Part shown: positions 60,903 to 64,000 of the stretch, in pieces | Layout: the number at the start of each line of letters is the position of its first letter | Position numbering within the stretch: the first letter of the stretch is position 1 | NCBI RefSeq assembly: GCF_042664895.1 | Contig: NZ_JBHTBQ010000031.1 | Location: 13,479-77,478, forward strand | From: Iodobacter arcticus | GTDB lineage: Bacteria; Pseudomonadota; Gammaproteobacteria; Burkholderiales; Chitinibacteraceae | DNA length: 64,000 nucleotides | Direction: 5' to 3' | Notes under the pieces: generated by a model | The model's input: the letters and a program-made list of their open reading frames with translations, nothing else | Databases searched by the model: none | What the model was told of the DNA's origin: nothing | Program-made: the position numbers and the translations under genes

Positions 60903-63677
60903 ATGTCTCAATTTAGTCGCTTTATGTTGGCAGCGATTCCGGCTGCCTTTGTTGCTGCTCAAGCTTTTTCTGCTCCGGCATGGAATGCTGCTAGTTCCTA
61001 TACCGGCGGGCAGACCGTAAGCTATGCAGGAAAAGACTGGAAGGCCAAGTGGTGGACACAGGGTAATGTGCCCGGTGCCGAGCAGTGGGGCCCGTGGGAG
61101 TTGGTTGCAGGTGGAACACCTACGCCAGCTCCTACTCCTGTACCAACACCAGTTCCGACTCCTGTGCCGACACCAATCCCTACTCCGGTACCGACCCCCG
61201 TTCCTACGCCAGCTCCGGCAGGCTGCTTTTTAGCATGGTCTGCCAGCACCGCTTATTCGGGTGGACAAAGTGTGACCTATGCAGGTCGCAACTATAAAGC
61301 GCAATGGTGGACTCAGGGTGATGTGCCATCTAGCAATGTGGGCGCAGGCAAGCCTTGGCTAGATTTGGGTGTTTGCGGTTCTACACCGACTCCAGTTCCA
61401 ACGCCGGTACCGACACCGGTACCAACACCGGTACCAACACCGGTACCAACACCAGTGCCTACGCCGGTTCCAACACCGGTTCCAACACCGGTTCCAACAC
61501 CGGTTCCAACCCCAGTGCCTACGCCGGTACCAACGCCTGCACCTAGCGTTGCATGCCAGCCTGAAGGCTTGGTTACAGAAGTCGCGAATGTTCCGTATTG
61601 CGATGTGTACGATGCTAATGGCCGCGAAAAGCTGCCTAATGATATGAAGCGCCGCAGCATCGGTTACTTCACTAGCTGGCGCAGTGCTGGTCCCAATGCG
61701 TATCTGGCTGCGGATATTCCTTGGAATGATGTCACTCACGTGAACTATGCCTTTGCTCACGTTGATGCCAATTGGAAAGTATCGGTAGGTGATACAGCTA
61801 ATCCAGCCAACTCTGCTACAGGCCTGACTTTTGCTGATAAAAACGGCAATCCTAAGTACGCGCTAGATCCAAATCTGCCGTACAAAGGCCACTTTAATAT
61901 GCTGCAAAAGAATAAAAAAGCGGGTGTGAAGCTTTTGATGTCGGTTGGTGGCTGGGCAGAAACCGGTGGTTTCTTTAATGAAGCAGATGGTCGCACTGTA
62001 AGCGGTGGCTTCTATGCACTGACCACAGATCCTGCAACAGGCGCGGTTCGTCAGGATCGAATCGATATTTTTGCTAAGTCGGCGGCTGAGTTCGTGACCA
62101 AGTATGGCTTTGACGGTATCGATATCGATTATGAATATCCAACCTCAATGAGCGATGCGGGTAATCCGGAAGACTGGAAGATTGGCAATGCAAAACGGGG
62201 TGACTTGTGGAAGGGCTATATGGCCTTAACCAAAACATTGCGTACCGAGTTGGATAAGGCTGCAGCGGCCAGCGGTAAGTATTATATGTTGACCATTGCA
62301 TCGCCATCATCTGGTTATTTATTGCGCGGCATGGAAGCAATGCAGGCGGTTAAATACTTGGATTACGTCAACATGATGACGTATGACTTGCACGGCGCAT
62401 GGAATCACTTCGTTGGCCATAATGCACCGCTCTACGATACGGGCAAAGACAATGAAATCGCTGATGCCAAGATTTATTCGGGTGGTGACGCGCATTATTA
62501 CAATTCGCAAGGTTATTTGAATATTGACTGGTCTTATAAATACTTCCGCACCGCGCTTGCGGGTGGACGTATTAATATCGGCTTGCCGTACTACACTCGT
62601 GGTTCGCAAAATGTAGCGGGTGGCACTAATGGTCTGTGGGGGCTTTCTGCTCTGGCTGATCAGAAAAAATGCTATCTCGGCACTGGCGGTAATCTAGGCC
62701 CAGATGCATTAAGCGCAAAAGCGGGTGCACCTTGCGGTTTGGGTGCCCAGGGTATTGATAATCTGTGGTTCGATAAAGACGCTGCAGGCAATGAAATGTT
62801 TGCCGGTGTAAATCCACTGTGGCACGTTAATAATCTACGTGATGGCCTGAGCGCACCTTACTTTACTCAGTATGGTCACGATCAAAGCCGCCCAGAAGCC
62901 AAAGTACGTGGCACATATCAAGAGCATTACGATGATGTGGCTAAATCCTCTTGGTTATGGAATCCAACCACCAAAGTGTTCTTGTCGACTGAAAACGAGC
63001 AGTCTTTCGCTGCCAAAGTTCAGTACGCAATTGATCAAGGCGCTGGCGGTATCATGTTCTGGGAAATGGCAGGGGACTACAGCAAGCCATCAGAAAATGG
63101 CCTAGGTTATTACTCAATGGGTAGCACGCTGACTAAATTGGCTGCGGCCAAGCTGCGCTCAGCTGCACCATATGGCACTAAAGCCGGCGACGAGAAGTTT
63201 GTTCGCCCGGCAGATTTGCTCGATGTATCAGTAGATATGGTTGGGTATAAGCCTAAGGGTGATGATAACTACCCACTCGCTATTGGCTTGAAGTTGAAAA
63301 ATAACTCAACTGTTAACCTAAGCGGAGCCAAAGTTTCATTTAACGTCGCACCATCAACACCGCTGATTCCATCTGAAGTTCAATACCTCAAACCTAGCGA
63401 TCCACCAGCAGGCAATGGCGTAGAGAATTTAGTAGATATATATAGCGGCGGTACATGGGCAGCCACAACAGCCGGTACAAAAACCGGTAATGTGGGCGGT
63501 CTACCAGATGGCTTCCATCGCTTAACTTATGCGATGAAAGAATCAGGCTGGGGCGTTGCAGACTTTAGTGCTGGAAAAACCATCACCATCGGCATGCGTG
63601 TATTTATGCCGCTGACTGTACCTAGCGATATCACCATCACCCTGCCAAATGGCAAAGTGTATGGAATCAAGCGTTAA
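60903..63677 (+). CDS. Secreted GH18 chitinase with two CBM5/12 chitin-binding modules
   Basis: Endo- or exo-acting chitinase exported by the general pathway. The 924-residue precursor has a signal peptide (cleavage near FSA-PAW, residue 24). CBM5/12 module A follows (about 27-70), then a Pro-Thr linker (about 72-106), CBM module B (about 108-157), a longer Pro-Val-Pro-Thr linker (161-214) and the GH18 barrel (about 255-760). The barrel has LLMSVGGWAETGGF and the catalytic DGIDIDYE, Glu411 being the proton donor. A C-terminal beta-sandwich follows (about 780-924). ATG 60903 suits the signal peptide; the open frame starts 16 codons earlier. Confidence 0.95.
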   Translation: MSQFSRFMLAAIPAAFVAAQAFSAPAWNAASSYTGGQTVSYAGKDWKAKWWTQGNVPGAEQWGPWELVAGGTPTPAPTPVPTPVPTPVPTPIPTPVPTPVPTPAPAGCFLAWSASTAYSGGQSVTYAGRNYKAQWWTQGDVPSSNVGAGKPWLDLGVCGSTPTPVPTPVPTPVPTPVPTPVPTPVPTPVPTPVPTPVPTPVPTPVPTPVPTPAPSVACQPEGLVTEVANVPYCDVYDANGREKLPNDMKRRSIGYFTSWRSAGPNAYLAADIPWNDVTHVNYAFAHVDANWKVSVGDTANPANSATGLTFADKNGNPKYALDPNLPYKGHFNMLQKNKKAGVKLLMSVGGWAETGGFFNEADGRTVSGGFYALTTDPATGAVRQDRIDIFAKSAAEFVTKYGFDGIDIDYEYPTSMSDAGNPEDWKIGNAKRGDLWKGYMALTKTLRTELDKAAAASGKYYMLTIASPSSGYLLRGMEAMQAVKYLDYVNMMTYDLHGAWNHFVGHNAPLYDTGKDNEIADAKIYSGGDAHYYNSQGYLNIDWSYKYFRTALAGGRINIGLPYYTRGSQNVAGGTNGLWGLSALADQKKCYLGTGGNLGPDALSAKAGAPCGLGAQGIDNLWFDKDAAGNEMFAGVNPLWHVNNLRDGLSAPYFTQYGHDQSRPEAKVRGTYQEHYDDVAKSSWLWNPTTKVFLSTENEQSFAAKVQYAIDQGAGGIMFWEMAGDYSKPSENGLGYYSMGSTLTKLAAAKLRSAAPYGTKAGDEKFVRPADLLDVSVDMVGYKPKGDDNYPLAIGLKLKNNSTVNLSGAKVSFNVAPSTPLIPSEVQYLKPSDPPAGNGVENLVDIYSGGTWAATTAGTKTGNVGGLPDGFHRLTYAMKESGWGVADFSAGKTITIGMRVFMPLTVPSDITITLPNGKVYGIKR
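61383..61545 (+). repeat. Tandem 12-bp repeat coding the second chitinase linker
   Basis: Twelve tandem 12-bp units, each coding PVPT, mostly CCGGTACCAACA or CCGGTTCCAACA. Units 6 and 11 are the variant CCAGTGCCTACG, giving a 60-bp higher-order period. A shorter interrupted tract of the same kind codes the first linker at about 61116-61220. Confidence 0.9.
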
Positions 63678-63707
63678 ATCAGCAGTGATTTAAGTGCTTG
63701 AAGTAAC

Positions 63708-63738
63708 AAAAACGCCGCGAGTGAATCGCGGCGTTTTT
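63708..63738 (+). terminator. Chitinase terminator
   Basis: AAAAACGCCGCGA / TCGCGGCGTTTTT, a 13-bp perfect stem with a 5-base loop, ending in T-rich sequence. Confidence 0.85.
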
Positions 63739-63831
63739 GTTTTGTGGTAAAGGAGGCGTTTCTTATTGTTATTGCTTCTTATGAAAATCAACTACTTAGC
63801 CTATTACTACGATTTTATTGCGCGCTAGTGG

Positions 63832-63860
63832 TTGACCAAGTACGGCAAGGCCCGTATATT
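63832..63860 (+). promoter_or_regulatory. Strong promoter, probably of an rRNA operon
   Basis: TTGACC (63832-63837), a 17-bp spacer and TATATT (63855-63860), followed by a GC-rich discriminator (TCGGCCTC) and preceded by AT-rich DNA like an UP element. This is the make-up of stringently controlled rrn promoters. Confidence 0.65.
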
Positions 63861-63912
63861 TCGGCCTCTCGCTGCAGCACACACAGCAACACAGTGTTCT
63901 AGCCGCAGCGAA

Positions 63913-63924
63913 TGATCTTTAAAA
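63913..63924 (+). promoter_or_regulatory. boxA antitermination site of an rRNA leader
   Basis: TGATCTTTAAAA is close to boxA (TGCTCTTTAACA). The following GTCGATGAGTGTGAGTGCTT resembles the stretch after boxA in rRNA leaders. The 16S gene itself would begin after base 64000. The 323 bases after the chitinase hold no protein gene. Confidence 0.6.
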
Positions 63925-64000
63925 AAATACAGTCGATGAGTGTGAGTGCTTGATTCGGAAGCGAAACAAGTGCTTACATGAGTAAGGCGCATTCAGCGAT

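Noticed and set aside
61383..61545. CRISPR-like regular repeat
   Set aside because: Units are contiguous with no spacers and encode a Pro-Val-Pro-Thr linker in frame with the chitinase.
61313..61660. Minus-strand frames rich in Gly-Val-Gly-Thr opposite the chitinase linker
   Set aside because: They arise only because a 12-bp tandem repeat is open in all frames.

Overview
The window looks like chromosomal DNA from a betaproteobacterium of the order Neisseriales, most like Iodobacter or other chitin-degrading relatives. The basis is gene order and protein type: divergent mrcA / pilMNOPQ-aroKB, an ilvBNC ... pssA-leuA cluster, miaB-phoH-ybeY-corC-lnt, pilSR-ampD, a large two-CBM chitinase, and moderate GC with AT-rich intergenic DNA. 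The genus is an inference. No prophage, plasmid genes, CRISPR array or complete IS element is visible. The DNA is mostly core genome, broken up by many small palindromic repeats.

Layout. 1-7.1 kb: the 5' part of PBP1A (minus strand) diverges from the type IV pilus alignment and secretin operon pilMNOPQ. 7.1-11.3 kb: aroK, aroB, a YihY-family membrane protein, wrbA and a DUF2069 protein. 11.4-20.9 kb: branched-chain amino acid and phospholipid cluster, with leuA, pssA, ilvC, ilvN and ilvB on the minus strand and psd turned onto the plus strand. A small accessory patch (HEPN/Abi-like protein, membrane protein, GNAT acetyltransferase) sits inside it. 21-30.5 kb: lnt, corC, ybeY, phoH and miaB, interrupted by two extra genes and many repeats. 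31.5-35.4 kb: glycerate utilisation (kinase, GntP-type permease, CdaR-type regulator). 35.7-40.2 kb: macA-macB and an outer-membrane factor, a complete tripartite exporter. 40.4-47.3 kb: a chemoreceptor, an HI0933-type flavoprotein, an unusually long flagellin with a sigma-28 promoter, an unknown protein and tRNA-Met. 47.3-53.8 kb: H-NOX plus hybrid kinase, MidA-like methyltransferase, a pteridine reductase-like SDR, ttcA, a spermidine synthase-fold protein and rppH. 54-60.2 kb: pilS, pilR, ampD, kup, queD. 60.9-63.7 kb: a secreted GH18 chitinase. The window ends in what looks like the promoter and boxA leader of an rRNA operon.

How the genes fit together. pilMNOPQ and the pilS/pilR two-component system belong to the same surface-motility programme. 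The flagellin and chemoreceptor add swimming and taxis, H-NOX/HnoK adds NO sensing, and the chitinase gives a nutrient source on surfaces.

The most interesting signals are these. (1) leuA has an in-frame N-terminal helix-turn-helix domain of about 80 residues, and two matching ATTAGAC...GTCTAAT palindromes flank its promoter, suggesting a biosynthetic enzyme that represses its own gene. (2) A 174-bp element has perfect 18-bp terminal inverted repeats of IS4 type and a 12-bp target duplication. (3) Several other families of small inverted-repeat elements abut stop and start codons.
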